This document shows, one piece after another, positions 21,568 through 33,524 of a DNA stretch of 64,000 nucleotides. The position numbers and the translations under genes were made by a program. Position 1 is the first letter of the stretch. Every line of letters starts with the position of its first letter. Source of the stretch: Gerris lacustris. Lineage: Eukaryota > Arthropoda > Insecta > Hemiptera > Gerridae. The notes below the pieces were generated by a model that made no database searches, was not told where the DNA came from, and saw only the letters and a program-made list of their open reading frames with translations. The DNA lies in contig OX578278.1 in NCBI GenBank assembly GCA_951217055.1, forward strand, positions 33,245,105 to 33,309,104, written 5' to 3'.

Positions 21568-21780
21568 AATCAAGTTATAATTATTAACAACGGGAGGCAG
21601 ACAGAGAAGAATAGACTCCAGCACCAGGATTTGAACCATGGGCCTCCTGTATTTCCAGTACAGATGCTCTAACCAACTAAGCTATACTGGAGAATAATTT
21701 CCTCTGTTGTTCGAATCCCGGTGCTGGAGTCTATTCTTCTCTGTCTGCCTCCTGTTGTTAATAATAATTATAATTTGGTT
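21568..21780. repeat. Inverted pair of tRNA-derived SINE ends
   Basis: Left arm about 21568-21640 and right arm about 21706-21780 are inverted copies of AGGAGGCAGACAGAGAAGA plus ATAGACTCCAGCACC, extending outward into AT-rich TTGTTAATAATTATAA. The ~65-bp centre, together with the left arm, forms a tRNA-like sequence on the minus strand. This looks like a head-to-head SINE inversion able to form a long hairpin. Confidence 0.7.
21617..21691 (-). pseudogene. tRNA-like pseudogene inside the inverted SINE
   Basis: The 75-nt minus-strand sequence starts TCCAGTATAGCTTAGTTGG (A box) and contains GGTTCAAATCC (B box). The acceptor stem pairs over 7 bp, the D-stem over 4 bp, and the anticodon stem CTGTA/TACAG over 5 bp with a loop that would place GGA at 34-36. 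The T-stem has two mismatches, and there is no long variable arm as a serine tRNA would need. It is therefore read as a SINE head and not a working tRNA gene. Confidence 0.55.
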
Positions 21781-21870
21781 TATCTTATTAATTTTTTAAA
21801 ATTTATGATTATCTAAGACATTTTATTATAGACAATTTATGCAGATGTAGAAGAAATTAAACATCAGATT

Positions 21871-21906
<36 letters not shown>

Positions 21907-22571
21907 AATGTAGATGGTTCTTAAAAGTTCTTCTTTGCTAAATAATGTCAATAATACCTTATCCCAAAATAGAAGATAATTATATTTTTTTATAGATACA
22001 CTTACTTTCCTATGTGAACTAATTTATAACTAACTTTTAAAGTTTTTGACATGAATTTTACTACATATTGCACGTGGTAAAGCTTAAAAGGTGCAATTTA
22101 CAATCCAGGGTTTGTAGAGCCCAGTGTGCTTTCCAATCACTTATCACTTACGGCAAAACGGAAGTATTATTTAGTTATTGACTAAACGTGTCAGGGTAAT
22201 TTTAGCAAACATCAATTATGTACTGTAACGCTTTCGATTCCTTTTTAAGGCCTGTAGGCATAAGCAAGGACCCTTATACATTCCTGCACTTGTCTCTCTG
22301 TTTATAACGCACTTGATCTGTCTAAGTACCTTACAAAAAAATTTGAAACATTGCAGTTATGTTAAGCGTTATATATAACCCACAATAGACAATTATAGGG
22401 AAGCCCAAAAAAATAATCCCTCAAAAACTAGGGTTTGAATATTTTTTTAATGAAAATGAGTTACGTGGTGCCCTGATTACAAATATATATTTGGTTTCGA
22501 TTTGTACCAATTCATCTTGTGTTTTTATTCAAAATTGTGTTTTTCATGTCCCTTAAAAGAAATTATTTTAA

Positions 22572-22665
22572 GGTGACCATACACTTACAGGAAATCCTTG
22601 AGGTTTGGACTGAGCAGTCCAGACCTGGAGGAATTCTTGTACATGTGTGTAGGTAGACTGCAGTC
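22572..22665. repeat. Imperfect hairpin element
   Basis: GGAAATCCTTGAGGTTTGGACT at about 22591 pairs with AGTCCAGACCTGGAGGAATTC, meeting at TGGACTGAGCAGTCCA. Outer sequences ACCATACACTTACAGG and its diverged complement near 22640-22660 extend the arms. It is probably a small MITE of about 95 bp. No gene was seen in the flanking stretches 21781-22571 and 22666-24005, apart from a T36 tract near 21868-21904. Confidence 0.55.
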
Positions 22666-24005
22666 CCCTAAATCCCGAACAAAAAAATATTTTTTTTTAC
22701 TGCCTTTGAGGCTGGAACAACGCTGTTACATGCGGCGTGTATCGTGTTGATGACAGTTGGCTTAGATGATTTTTGAAATTTATATTATGAAAGGTGAGAG
22801 TTCGAGGTAGAGGAAATTCTCAAGGTCCATGAGGATTTTCTGTATTTTGAAATGGCTGGGCCAATTATGCTGGTTAACAAGCTTGTTATATTTGTTAAAC
22901 TGCCTACGGAACCTTTGTGAGTGCTAAAAGCACATACTTAGCCATCTTATTTTTAATTTCAAGTCAATTTCACCTGAAATTAAAGTACATTTATCAGTCA
23001 AGCAAAGCTTGAAAACAATGGCCGTTACAGATAAAGATCAAATCTAATCTCTGGCCTGACATAAATATCCAGTACAGGTCACACTTCAGCTAGTCTAATA
23101 TGAATCTAATTATTTTTTATTTTTTCTGATATAACTCTATCTCTGATCTTAACTGCTTGAAGCATAAAAAAAAGAAAAAAAAAGAAAATAATTATGAATT
23201 AAAGTCTGCAAACATTTAATAATTCTTATATGAAATAATATTAATATTTATAACTATTATTTTATCAATGCTTATTGTATTTTAAAAATCTCCTCTCACA
23301 AAAAAAAAAAAAAAATAAAAAAATAAAAATAGGAACTTATTCACTTGTGGCATTTGGTGTGTGTAATAAAGTAAACGGGTTATCTGTTAGGTATATTTAT
23401 TGGCAAGATTACCTATATTATGTGTGTGATCTTTGTATAAAGTGTATACATACCTTTAGAGCTAAGATTGGACTCTTCACGTGACTCTGTGAATCTTGGT
23501 GAAAAGTACCACTAGATATAGATTCTAGCCTTCCCTAGTCTACTGCTTTCCTAGAATATTCTAGACTTGGCTTCCAATAAATATATCCAACCTATGACCA
23601 GTTCACTATACACCAAATCCCCATTACACACTCTTCTTTTTAATTTTAAACAAATTATTATTTTGATTTTTAAATAAATTTGAATTTTCATATTTGAAAG
23701 AGGCACTGTACAGAGGAGAGTAGACTTTTTATCTAAATTTTACTATGTGTAAAATCAAAATCTTAATTTAATAATTAGGTATCTTTAAAATATTATTATG
23801 TAATAAAAAACTAAAAAAGACTCGGAATTATAATTTTTTACCAACTGCTTGTACTCATTGGTTTGTATTTAGACATCTGTTTTTCTAATTTATTGTAATA
23901 GGTTTAGGATTATTTTGATTAATTATCTTAGACATATTTGGTTTTAGTTCTTTTCTGCCAGAAGAAAAAAAAAAATTGTTGTTTAAAGAAACCTATTGTA
24001 TTAAC

Positions 24006-24178
24006 TCTAGATCCTCAGGAGAAGACAACGTCAGAGATTTTGCGAATCGTGACGTTTTGAGCCCATTGCAGGGATAATTTTCGAGGGAATTTCTCATAAT
24101 GAGCAGTCCCTTGAGAATGATCCCTGTATTGAGTTAGAAATATCAGGATTTACAAATTCTCTGAAGTAAGATCTAGAC
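24006..24178. mobile_element. MITE with TCTAGATC ends, copy 1
   Basis: Left end TCTAGATCCTCAGGAGAAGAC, then GTCAGAGATTTTGCGAA; right end in inverse order ending AAGATCTAGA. The internal GGGATAATTTTCGAGGGAATT and its partner GAGAATGATCCCTG also pair. The related copy at 61125-61303 shares ends, length and centre. Non-coding. Confidence 0.65.
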
Positions 24179-26124
24179 GTATTTGACTCTTGCCACAGCA
24201 ACCTTCATTATAAAAAAAAACTGTTGTATTATTGTCTGGCTGCTTCATAGTTTAATTTATAGTAACTGTGATTTATTATTTTTAATGTGTTTTGTAATCT
24301 CTTCTATGAAATATACCACAACATTGTATTAATAATTGTATAATAATCAGGCTGCTTCATATATTTTAATAATTAGTAACTGTGATTTATTATTTTAATT
24401 GTAAAACCTAATTTTTTATTTTTACCTTATAATTAATTGAGAAGGTAGTTTTTGTTTTCATGAATATTTAATTTTATAATTATAATTACTATAATGAACC
24501 GTAAAGAAATTTATTTAAAAGAAAATTATTTTATTACTGTTTTGTTACTTGCGGACATCTGGTTTGGTTATTGTTTTCGAAAACTTGATGTAAATCTGGT
24601 GCTTTATTCTTACAACAAAACTGAATTGGCTGGAGTTGTTGTAACAATTAGGCTTCTTTTACAAACTGACAGCTCTTACTTTATTTATTTTTAATTTCTT
24701 CTAATTTGCACAATTATTTTAATACTTGTGTCTAGTTGCAAAACATGCATCCTCAATGTTTTTTTTTTTTTTTTTTAAGAAATCACAAGTTCTCAATAAA
24801 TTCTCAACATAGGCGTAAAGTGAATTTCAAATGACTACTCATCCAGTGAGAAACAGTGTTTGAAAAATGAGCTTAGTTGCAAACCAGGCTACGTCCATAG
24901 TTACTGAAGTGGCCGCTACGATCACCAAAAAAAAAAAAAAAAAAAAAAAATGAATGGATTAATTGTGATTTGAAACTAGGGGACACACTTGTCAAACATT
25001 AATTCTAAATTATTAGAATTAAAAATTTGTTTAATAAAAGGTAAAGGGACGCTAAGTAAATCTAGGTTTTCTGAAGTGGCTACATCAGAGGTTTGGCTAA
25101 CTTGTATTATTAGTGAATTAAATGGTTAGGGCATGGAAACCTTATAATGGTTATTTGTTTATTTGAATTCTAGCTTTCTTTTATTATAGTAATCCAAAAA
25201 CTGTCACAAATAATCGTGACTAATTTAAGTTAAAAACTAAATTTATAAGTACTGTACAACCTCATTACAACGGACTGTTAAGGGCTGAAGATTTTAGTGA
25301 AAGTCTGGTTTATAACAAATAATTCTTTCAAGTAATAATGCAAAAGAGTGTAAGTCAATGATAGTATGGCAGTTAGCAATAACAAGTATTTATTATACAT
25401 CAAATTAACAAAAAAAAAATCTTAAACACGTGTTTAATTGAAAAAAATATGTACCGATACACTGCATTCATCTTTAGAACAAATTGGTTCTGGTTAATGT
25501 TGATTGTTTACGTTCATTGGTTAGAAAAATAATTTATTTTCTACTGGGTTCATTTGCTTCTTATGTTTTCAGTTAACTATTAACGTAGGCTTTATAAGTT
25601 TTTATAATATAGGCAGATAAAAATGAGCAACACATTATTATTTGCAATATTATTTTTTTACCTGTCCGTTATTAGTATTAGTTACTTCCCTTATAATAGG
25701 GTATAATGAGGTTCCGCTGTATTTCCACCTTGTTCTAAACTGTTATTTTTCTAATCTTATCATTTAATTTTATTCAAATTTATTAAAGTAATCAATTAGA
25801 CGACAAATAAATAAATTGTGTAAAAAGAAGGTAAATGAATTTTAATTTTATTAATTGAAATTTTATTTTTTATTTGTTTAGTTGGTAAATATAATTAAAA
25901 ATTGTCTAGGATTTAATTGATGTATGAATACCTAAGAATTGATGAGACTGATCTAATTTGTGTTTGCATTGTTATCAAATGCAAAGTTAGTGTGGAGAGT
26001 TTAGATATGTATTGAATTAAAATAGTATGCAAGTGATAAAAAAAAAGAAAGAAATATATGTATGTTCAGATGCAAACGGCTTTAACTTAAAGTTTGAAAA
26101 CTTTGCAGGATAGTCAAAATAAAC
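24179..26124. other. Intergenic, no gene seen
   Basis: AT-rich DNA with simple A and T tracts (for example T18 near 24760-24776 and A22 near 24928-24949). A direct repeat of a TAACTGTGATTTATTATTTT phrase occurs near 24260 and 24370, within a roughly 100-bp imperfect duplication that includes GGCTGCTTCATA. No supported ORF. Confidence 0.45.
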
Positions 26125-26127
26125 TTA

Positions 26128-26265
26128 CAGTAGGGGGGATCACACTGAGGGTGAGATGGTTGGCCGCACCACCATGACTGATGGCACTTCCCTGTGTGAA
26201 AAGAGCCCATATAATTTCTATTGCTGACATGGTGGCCCCTTGTGATGGTGACCTTAAAGCAATTA
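26128..26265. repeat. Probable MITE remnant
   Basis: A GC-rich island in AT-rich DNA. It starts with a GGGGGGATCACACTGAGGGTG-like end and contains GGTTGGCCGCACCACCATGAC, with TTCCCTGTGTGAAAAGAGCCC in the middle. The CACACTGAGGG and CCCTGTGTG strings are loosely inverted. No ORF. Low certainty. Confidence 0.35.
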
Positions 26266-26953
26266 AGAAATGAGGCATTAGATTAATAGAGAATTTTTAT
26301 CTGGACATATCTCCAGAACTAACATTTTGACTGTATCTCAAAAACTCCAAATTTAAAGATGTAATGTCTTCTTGTGTCATCATCAATTTGTCGATGTTAT
26401 TTTAGGTATAAAAGACAAAATAAACTATTATTACTGCGATAATATGTTTATTGGAATTGCAAGTGTCAACTTAAATTTTTTTTTAAGTGTCAACATTGCA
26501 AACAAATAATGGTCAGAACATTCACTTGACATAAAAACATCAAGTTGATATTATTTTTTTAAATGTAAGAAATCAAAAATAGTTTAAGATACAACCAAAT
26601 TATTTTTATTTTAAAGCTCAAACGATTGATTTTTTTTTTTTTGTTTAATTATCTGTAATTTAAATGGCCACCGCAGCTTCGTTTACTGGAATGAATTTTT
26701 TGAACCGAATATTCGATGTTTTTTTTTTTATCAAATAAATTAGACATAATTTAAGTGTATACCTTCAATTTTTAACATCAGTTTGTGGTTTGTTTCATTG
26801 ATTTTAAATAACCCCTTAAAAAGTAATCCAAATGAACTTCTTGAAGCTATTCAACGGTTGCATTTCTGTATATGATTGATTAACAAATACTTCTTTTGAA
26901 TAATTATCAAAAATGTTTTTCATTTAACCATAAATTGTTAAGAGTATACTGAA

Positions 26954-26995
26954 CCCCCCCCCCCCCCCCAAAAAAAAAAAATAATAATAATAATA
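26954..26995. repeat. Compound simple repeat C16-A12-(ATA)n
   Basis: A run of 16 C (26954-26969) goes directly into 12 A and then ATAATAATAATAA. Mononucleotide junctions like this are length-unstable and may be assembly-sensitive. Confidence 0.8.
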
Positions 26996-29005
26996 AAAAT
27001 TCTATGGTTGCTATAACATTTTTAAATAATATCATTTCTATTGAAAAACCATTTAAAAATATAGTATACTTATATAGTTTACTTCTCAGGTAAAGAAATA
27101 TCAATGTAATTATTTATTGTGTTATTAATTTATTGATTTTTTAAAAAATCGCGAGAGTTGTATCCAATATCAAGACTTTATGTGTTTCTTAGTTTAGGTA
27201 GGTCACATGAAGAATTTTTTAACACTTGAAAATACTGAAATTATATGTTCTGTCTGTATTTGATTTATCAGAATGGAGAATTTACAAGCACAAAAACAAA
27301 TTAATGACTGTTATAGCAGCTGTACATGTTTCCTCTAAAAGATGTTACAGCTTTGCAATAACATTAAATGTTATTCCTTTTCATGAAATGTTTGGTTGGG
27401 AATAGCCTGATTGAGCTTTGAAGTGAGATTTATTAATAATTTATTTGCCAGCCAAATATTTAGGCAAAGCTGATCGGTAACAGTTGATTTAAGAACAAAT
27501 TGTTGATTTGGAAACAATCAGTTTACTTATAAAGAACTTTTTTATTATTATAATTAATTTGTTAATTTAAAACAGGTTAGGCTGTGAAAGTAAAAGCTTG
27601 TATTACATTAATTATTAACTGAATCTAGTGTAAAAAAAAACACTAATATATTTTAACTGTATTAATGAGAATGTAGTTACCTATTTCAAATAATCAATTA
27701 AAGCTTTATTTTTTAAAAACATTATAAAAATACACGTAATCGTGTTTTAAGCAACCCATTTGCTCGAAATGTTGATTATTTGTCTGTAGTTTAAGCTTAT
27801 GAAGAGGATATATTTTTTAGAAAATAAAAATAATACACATTCCTCTCTAAAGCCACTGTATGCTATATACCTGATAGCACACACACTCCGATTTACTTGT
27901 CAGGTATACCGCAACGCTTATGGCCGGCTTAAGATCTTACTAATTATTCACCTTCTCGTATTGTACCAATTGTTCACTTTCTTGTATTGTACTTTAAATA
28001 TTGATTAATTTTTTAATTAGGTGAAGGTTAAGAAAAACATATTTCAGATTTTTTTTTTTTTCAAATTAATTATTAGATTTAGTTAAGAGTGAGGTAATTT
28101 CTTTTTTTTTAATTAGTATTGTCTAAATAATGTTACTATTAAAAAAGAAGAAAGGAAGATGGATACAAATAAAAAATAAAAAAAGTGGACTTACTTGAAC
28201 AATATTTAGTCATATACACATATCAATATATCAGAAGGAATGTTCGGTTAAATTCGTCTTTTAATGGACTTAAAAAATAGAATGTTTTAATCATAACTGT
28301 TGGAACCGTTTTCAAGAAATACTTTTACAGGGTACCTCATATCATCTAAATCCATCAAAATCTTAAAATCAAATTTTCTCACTATCCCAATACTTTTCTC
28401 AATATGTACGTGTATAAGCCCCCACAATTAAATCTGCAGCCGAGAATCATTTGATCTCTAATGGAAACCCTTTGCACTTCTGGTGGTCTCATTTTTATCT
28501 GTCTTCCTCTTTTCTTCATCTACAAAATATGAAGTAATTTTCTTTTTAATGTAAACAATCATTCTTAAAGTAAATATTGAAGGTTATGTTAGGTGTTTAT
28601 GATTGATGTGATTATCTTTATTTTTTGCATTGGAAATATACATTTCATAAAAAATTGAATTGAAACCCATTTTAAATGGATCAATGATCCTAAATCTACA
28701 AAGTCTATTATTATCTCTTATAATTAAAATTTATGTGTTTTTTTAAACATTTTATTATCACTCAGGAATATTTGTAGTGAGCAACATTTTTTACAAATTA
28801 AATTTTAAAAAAATACATTAATTCAATCTCTAAAATTTAACCCAGACTTCAAACCATGAAAGCACAGGGTAGAATGCTGTTTATTGTATATTATATAAAT
28901 TAAAAATACCCCTTTCCTCACAGATCAATAATTATATTAATTTTTAATTTTTTCATAACATTAATATTAAATCAATGTTTGGTACATTCAAAAATACAAT
29001 GTATA
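26996..29005. other. Intergenic, no gene seen
   Basis: AT-rich. Around 28330-28430 a dispersed repeat is present in inverse orientation to that at 425-500 (it contains AAATCCATCAAAATC). Short ORFs here have no recognisable domain. Confidence 0.45.
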
Positions 29006-29300
29006 AAGCCTTGTCCACACTAGTAGACATGTTGCGTGATTTTGGTCTCAGAGACAATGTCTAGCGATTTGTCTGTAGACATCGGCTAGACATGGGCTAC
29101 ACAATCAGCGTCTACGGTCTCGTTGCTAGACCAAAAATCGCATGTCTATGGTTTTCCATTCTAAATGGTAGTCACGGTGCAACTGTAGTCATATTGTGCA
29201 ACGTGTCTACAAGTGAGGATGCTAGACCTAGACAATAGACGGTCTCAGAAGACGTCTATAGACACATTGGGCAACGTGTCTACTGGTATGGACTAGGCTT
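29006..29300 (-). mobile_element. 295-bp MITE, copy 2 of an inverted pair
   Basis: The termini AAGCCTTGTCCACACTAG and GGTATGGACTAGGCTT match the ends of 19236-19519 in inverse order. The interior can be aligned along its full length on the opposite strand. The two copies differ by scattered substitutions, so they were separate insertions or have aged independently. Confidence 0.75.
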
Positions 29301-29346
29301 AACATCATTAAATTTTAAAGATAAAACTTTTCAAAATTGAGTATAT

Positions 29347-29512
29347 ATTGGAAGAATTGGCTACTCATCTTTTTAAAACATTTCCAATCACCTGAAGTTC
29401 CAAAGACTCCCTATCTACTTTTGATTGTGAGAGAGGTGACGCGAGTTTCATATTTATAATCACATTAAGTATACATGAAGAGTGGCTAATTCTTCATGTC
29501 CAATAAGGACCT
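29347..29512. repeat. Inverted repeat, ~165 bp
   Basis: TATTGGAAGAATTGGCTACTC on the left pairs with AGAGTGGCTAATTCTTCATG plus CCAATA on the right. A central GTGACGCGAG patch stands out as GC-rich. It is probably a degraded MITE; no coding sequence. Confidence 0.45.
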
Positions 29513-30462
29513 AATTTAATATTAATCAGGACATAAAAGAGATAGCGAGAAAAAGATCATGCCAAAATTGTATTATTATTAACTTACCATTTTCCATTGA
29601 TATTTATATATTATAACAATATTTTTTCTCTTACTTTAATATTTTTATTTTAAATATTTATTCATTCATTTTAATGATCTCATTATGAGTTTATTCATTT
29701 TAATTTTTATAAGTAAATGATCAACATTTTTATCTATTAAAAATGTTTCAGTGATTTATTTAATTATTTAACCAAAATTAATTAATAATTAAAAATATTA
29801 AGTAACTATTTGGTAGTTCTGTATTTATTTAATTTTTAATAATATATATTTTTTTAAATGTTATCTGTAGATTTATCAGGGGATATTCGTCCCCTTATTA
29901 GAAGTGATTGAGTTCCTCTGGTGCTCATCTTATTGTTTTTGTTTTTTTTTAAGATATTTTATTATTGATTATTTATTTGTTTGTCTTGAGTATTTAATCT
30001 TTGCATTGTTTAACCATGTATATTTATTAAAAGTGAAAATTAAATTATAATATGTAACTGGATTTATGTTGTCAGAAATGGAAAGATTTCTTGTTAACGG
30101 AAATAGTTCCCGACTCTATTGTTAAAAAGAAAATTCCCTCTGAAGTTCAATAATTGTAATTTTTTACTCTTAATGTTTGAATTCATGAATTAATAAAAAA
30201 TTTAGTGCTTGCTTAGAGTTTGTAAACTAGTGTGTTTTAAAACATTTTTAAATGGGTACAAAGTTAAGTTACTAACTAACTCTGAGATAGTAGCCCGTTG
30301 AGGGCCTGGGCCTGCCAAAGGGCTTGAACAACTGTATAAGTCATGGGTGATAAAGGGCTACTCTGTCACTCCCTCAGATTTATAAAACCAGCCATTCACG
30401 GTCCAACTTGGTTGTACTAAAAAAAGTGAATATGAAGCAATATTTTTTTAGACTAGATTTAG

Positions 30463-30662
30463 ATTCTACGGCTAAAAATAAGAATTTTTTACTCTTAGAA
30501 ATTTTTTGCTTCGAGGATTAGTTTGCCGTCTGGAGAGCACTGAACCTGGTAAAATTAAAAAAAACTTTTTTTACAGCTAAACTAATGGATTAAAAAAAAA
30601 AAAATAAAAAAATAAAAGCTTAAAATTCTTATTTTTAATCATAGAATCCAAATCCACTAAAA
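30463..30662. repeat. Inverted repeat, ~200 bp
   Basis: TAGATTCTACGGCTAAAAATAA near 30470 pairs with TTATTTTTAATCATAGAATCC near 30632, and the inner AGAATTTTTTACTC pairs with GCTTAAAATTCT. Long A tracts fill the centre. A further related stretch follows to about 30790. Non-coding repeat of unknown class. Confidence 0.45.
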
Positions 30663-31383
30663 TACAAACCTTATTTGTAACTTCTTTTTTTTGCCAAAAA
30701 AGGTGTTCACCAGGGCTCAAAAAGTGAAAAAATTACCAATAATGCATATTTTTTAAGAATGGATTTGTATTTTTTTCCCTAAATCCACTAGTTTAGCTGT
30801 AAAATGGAAAAACTTACTTTAAAGTGGATTGCTCATATAAACATAGGTTGTAAAATTCTGCGTTTATGAGATACAATGCGTTAAAGATTTTAAAAAAAAT
30901 TGTTTTTATTTTTTAAAATCTGAATTGTCCAAGATATTCAAACCAAATTTGGTACACAATCTACATAAAAAAAAATTAGTTTCATGGCTACCATGCATGA
31001 CAACTATGATTGTTGCCAATCCAAATGCAATTTCTACTGCAATATATAAATAAAAAAAAAAATCAAATTTCGTGCTAAACAGTGAGAGATACGAAAAAAT
31101 ATCAAGGAAACGTTCAATTCTGTTCAGAATTGAATGCTCTATTAAAAAATTATGTCCTCTTTTATTTTGTCAATTAAATTAAATTGTTTATTTTAAGTAA
31201 GGGCACAAAAACCAACAATTATAAATATCTAAATAATGGACCTTGTACAAAATGGTTTTCCATGTGAACTACTGATTTTTCAGTACTTAATGTAAAGATC
31301 TTTATCTACGATTGATACAAAATATAAACATTGTTTCTCTGTTTAGATGCGTAGAAAGTAATTCTTTACGTACTTGTATTCAT

Positions 31384-31395
31384 TGCGCATGCGCG
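31384..31395. promoter_or_regulatory. NRF-1/Ewg-type GCGCATGCGC palindrome
   Basis: TGCGCATGCGCG matches the consensus for NRF-1 (Ewg in flies). It stands in otherwise AT-rich DNA, 164 bp upstream of the ATG at 31559 and 10 bp before a 20-bp hairpin. It could mark the promoter of a transposon or of a small host gene. It is a motif-only call. Confidence 0.3.
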
Positions 31396-31405
31396 TCTCA
31401 TAGTT

Positions 31406-31460
31406 CTGAAGAATTCCTCTTCTTTCCACCCTAGGGCAGTAAAGAAGAGGAATTCTTCAG
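31406..31460. repeat. Perfect 20-bp hairpin
   Basis: Arm 31406-31425 (CTGAAGAATTCCTCTTCTTT) pairs without mismatch with 31441-31460 across a 15-nt loop containing CCCTAGGG. It lies just upstream of the ORF at 31559, so it could be a subterminal or transposon end structure. Confidence 0.65.
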
Positions 31461-31558
31461 CTTTACGCACGATTAGCGAGTTTGTTTACATTTAACAAAA
31501 CTAATTTGCTATTCTTTTATTAAAGTAACTGTTTATATCGAGTTTTTAGTGAAAAACA

Positions 31559-31700
31559 ATGAGTGAATTAAGTGACTTTGACGAAAATGTGGAGAATAAT
31601 ACTCCTTCAGAAATAATAAATTTGGTAAAAAATACAACTCAAAAATTAATGCCATCTTTATCAAAAGAGAGATACGAGCTTGCATGCAGCAAGTTTATTT
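31559..31700 (+). pseudogene. N-terminal ORF fragment, possibly Crypton-like
   Basis: The ORF from ATG 31559 encodes an acidic start (MSELSDFDENVENN) followed by a helix ending in SKERYELACSKF near residue 46. Short acidic tails followed by a 'sK.RYe.ay..F' helix are seen at the start of Crypton-like tyrosine recombinases and related proteins in many animals. This is a memory-based resemblance and not proof. After about 31700 the frame runs into a separate hairpin repeat (31741-31853), so the natural protein is cut off. It might instead be the first exon of a host gene, but no continuation was found. Confidence 0.3.
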
Positions 31701-31740
31701 TTTTTCTGTATTTAACAATCGTAGATAAAGTACGGTACGC

Positions 31741-31853
31741 AACTAGTGCGAAAACTGCATTTTGCATTGTTCGTGTGGTTTTACTACCCTCGCTATCGCT
31801 CGGATGCAAACTCCACACTCGCATACAAAATGCTACTTTCCGCACTAGACTAT
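31741..31853. mobile_element. Hairpin MITE inserted after the ORF fragment
   Basis: The left end CTAGTGCGAAAACTGCATTTTG pairs with the complement of the right end CAAAATGCTACTTTCCGCACTAG. Inside, TTCGTGTGG pairs with CCACACTCG around a CCCTCGCTATCGCTCGG core. The 113-bp unit is complete and non-coding. Confidence 0.6.
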
Positions 31854-31859
31854 TGTAAT

Positions 31860-33189
31860 GTACTATTGTACACATATGACATTAGCTAAAATTAGAAAAA
31901 TAATTTTTGTTTTCTCCCTCATTTGGATTCGTGCCCTTTATAAAACAAATAAGTCAATTTTAGTAAACAACAGATAGTATGACTCTATGAGTTAGAAAAA
32001 ACAATAGCTTGAACTTCTCATTGAAAAACAAAATTTTTATTGTTATTTCAAGTCTAAAACATCTCTAAATTAGATGACTGAGGCAATGTAGACTGCTGAT
32101 TTAAGTATTGCTTTGCTTTTAAAAACTTTTGAGTTCTAAGCTCTTTCCTATCATTGTAAAACTAGTATTACATAGAGATGCATTTCACTAACAAATTTTA
32201 TTTTTAATTAACAAAGAAAATTGTTTTAAAACACACTAACTGCCATTTTGACCAAAAATGTACTTTCTAAAATTACTGTGCACTTTTTCCTTTTATATGA
32301 TAGGTGCTAGCCTTAGGTATTGAATTATATATCTTTCATTATTGTTAATTTATTATATATTAAGTAGATGCTTATTGTGTGTACCTATTATAACTACTGA
32401 CTTTAAACAATTAGTACCAATTATATTGTTGTATTTAAATTATTATACCACAGATTATACTTAATAAAATAAATATTTTTATACATAAAATATTAACTAT
32501 ATTTTATTTATCAGTTTTCCTTGTTATTGTAAATTTAAAATACCTCTCGATTACAATGTAATGAAGAGTTGACTAACTTATTCCACAGAGCTACTGTCCA
32601 TGAAGAGCTATTCAGTGTGTCCCGAGCATACACCCTACACTTCTTTCACACTATCGCAGTCTCAGTCCTTTTATTCCTTCTTCCATTTGGTTTTCTTATT
32701 ACATAAAGAGTAGACTGCTCGGATAAAATAGATGGCCAACATATGTAAGGAAAGAAAATTCAATCACTTTTTCTGTTCAAAGCTTTGCGGCTATTTGGAA
32801 GACGTTACAAATATCAGTGTCGTATTTGTTTGTTTAGTTTGGACCAACTGATATGGTTATGTTAGTTATTACCTTTTATAAAGCTTATAGAGGCCTAAAG
32901 AGGGCCCAATCAAGTTTACAGCTATATACTTTGACTGATGGTTCTGCCTGGTCAGTCTTTAGTCAGGTTTAGTCTTAATAGAATTATTGAGGAGAGAAGC
33001 GATTTACTTATTTACCCTTGTCTGGAGTAATTCTAAAGACTGGTGTGTATGCTAATATGTGCAATGTTCTTACTGTTAACTCATAAATGAAAGTATTAGG
33101 ATATTTTAAGTATTAGGTTGATAAAGAAAAAAAAATACTGAGTATGAAATCTATAATTTATATTGACTAAATAACATTGTTTCTCTGGA
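31860..33189. other. Intergenic, no gene seen
   Basis: AT-rich DNA with no supported ORF, RNA gene or clear repeat boundary. Confidence 0.45.
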
Positions 33190-33439
33190 GGGTACTAATC
33201 TGATAAGTCCGGCAAGAATGCTGAACCTCTTATTGCACAGTATGCCAGTGTGATGCAGTGTCTATGCATGTGTGGCATCAGGTTATTTACTCCAATTTGA
33301 CAGCAGGACTTTGATCTCTGAGCATCAACAGTTGATGAGGGCGGGGCATCGCTTTTAGTCTGTTTAAGTGGGGTCATTAGAAGGTGCAAGAGGGGGTCGT
33401 CTCCCCCCTTAACGACTGTTCACCAGTAGCGCTCGCAAT

Positions 33440-33516
33440 TTCTGAGCACATTCCTGTAATAACCCTGGCAGTTGATCGGGACTAAAACCCAAAAGAAAGA
33501 AAGAAAAAAAAAAAAA
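33440..33516 (+). repeat. SINE 3' tail
   Basis: CCTGTAATAACCCTGGCAG, then ATCGGGACTAAAACCC and an A-rich end (AAAGAAAGAAAGA then A15) match the tail of the SINE at 846-1050. The preceding GC-rich stretch (about 33190-33440) may be its head or a different SINE body, but no clear A and B boxes were found there. Confidence 0.6.
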
Positions 33517-33524
33517 AATTCTGA

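Noticed and set aside
21617..21691. Working tRNA gene with a GGA anticodon
   Set aside because: The T-stem has mismatches, a serine-type variable arm is missing, and it lies inside an inverted SINE.
31559..31858. Complete 99-aa protein
   Set aside because: Only the first ~46 residues look natural; the rest is translated from an AT-rich stretch and a hairpin MITE.
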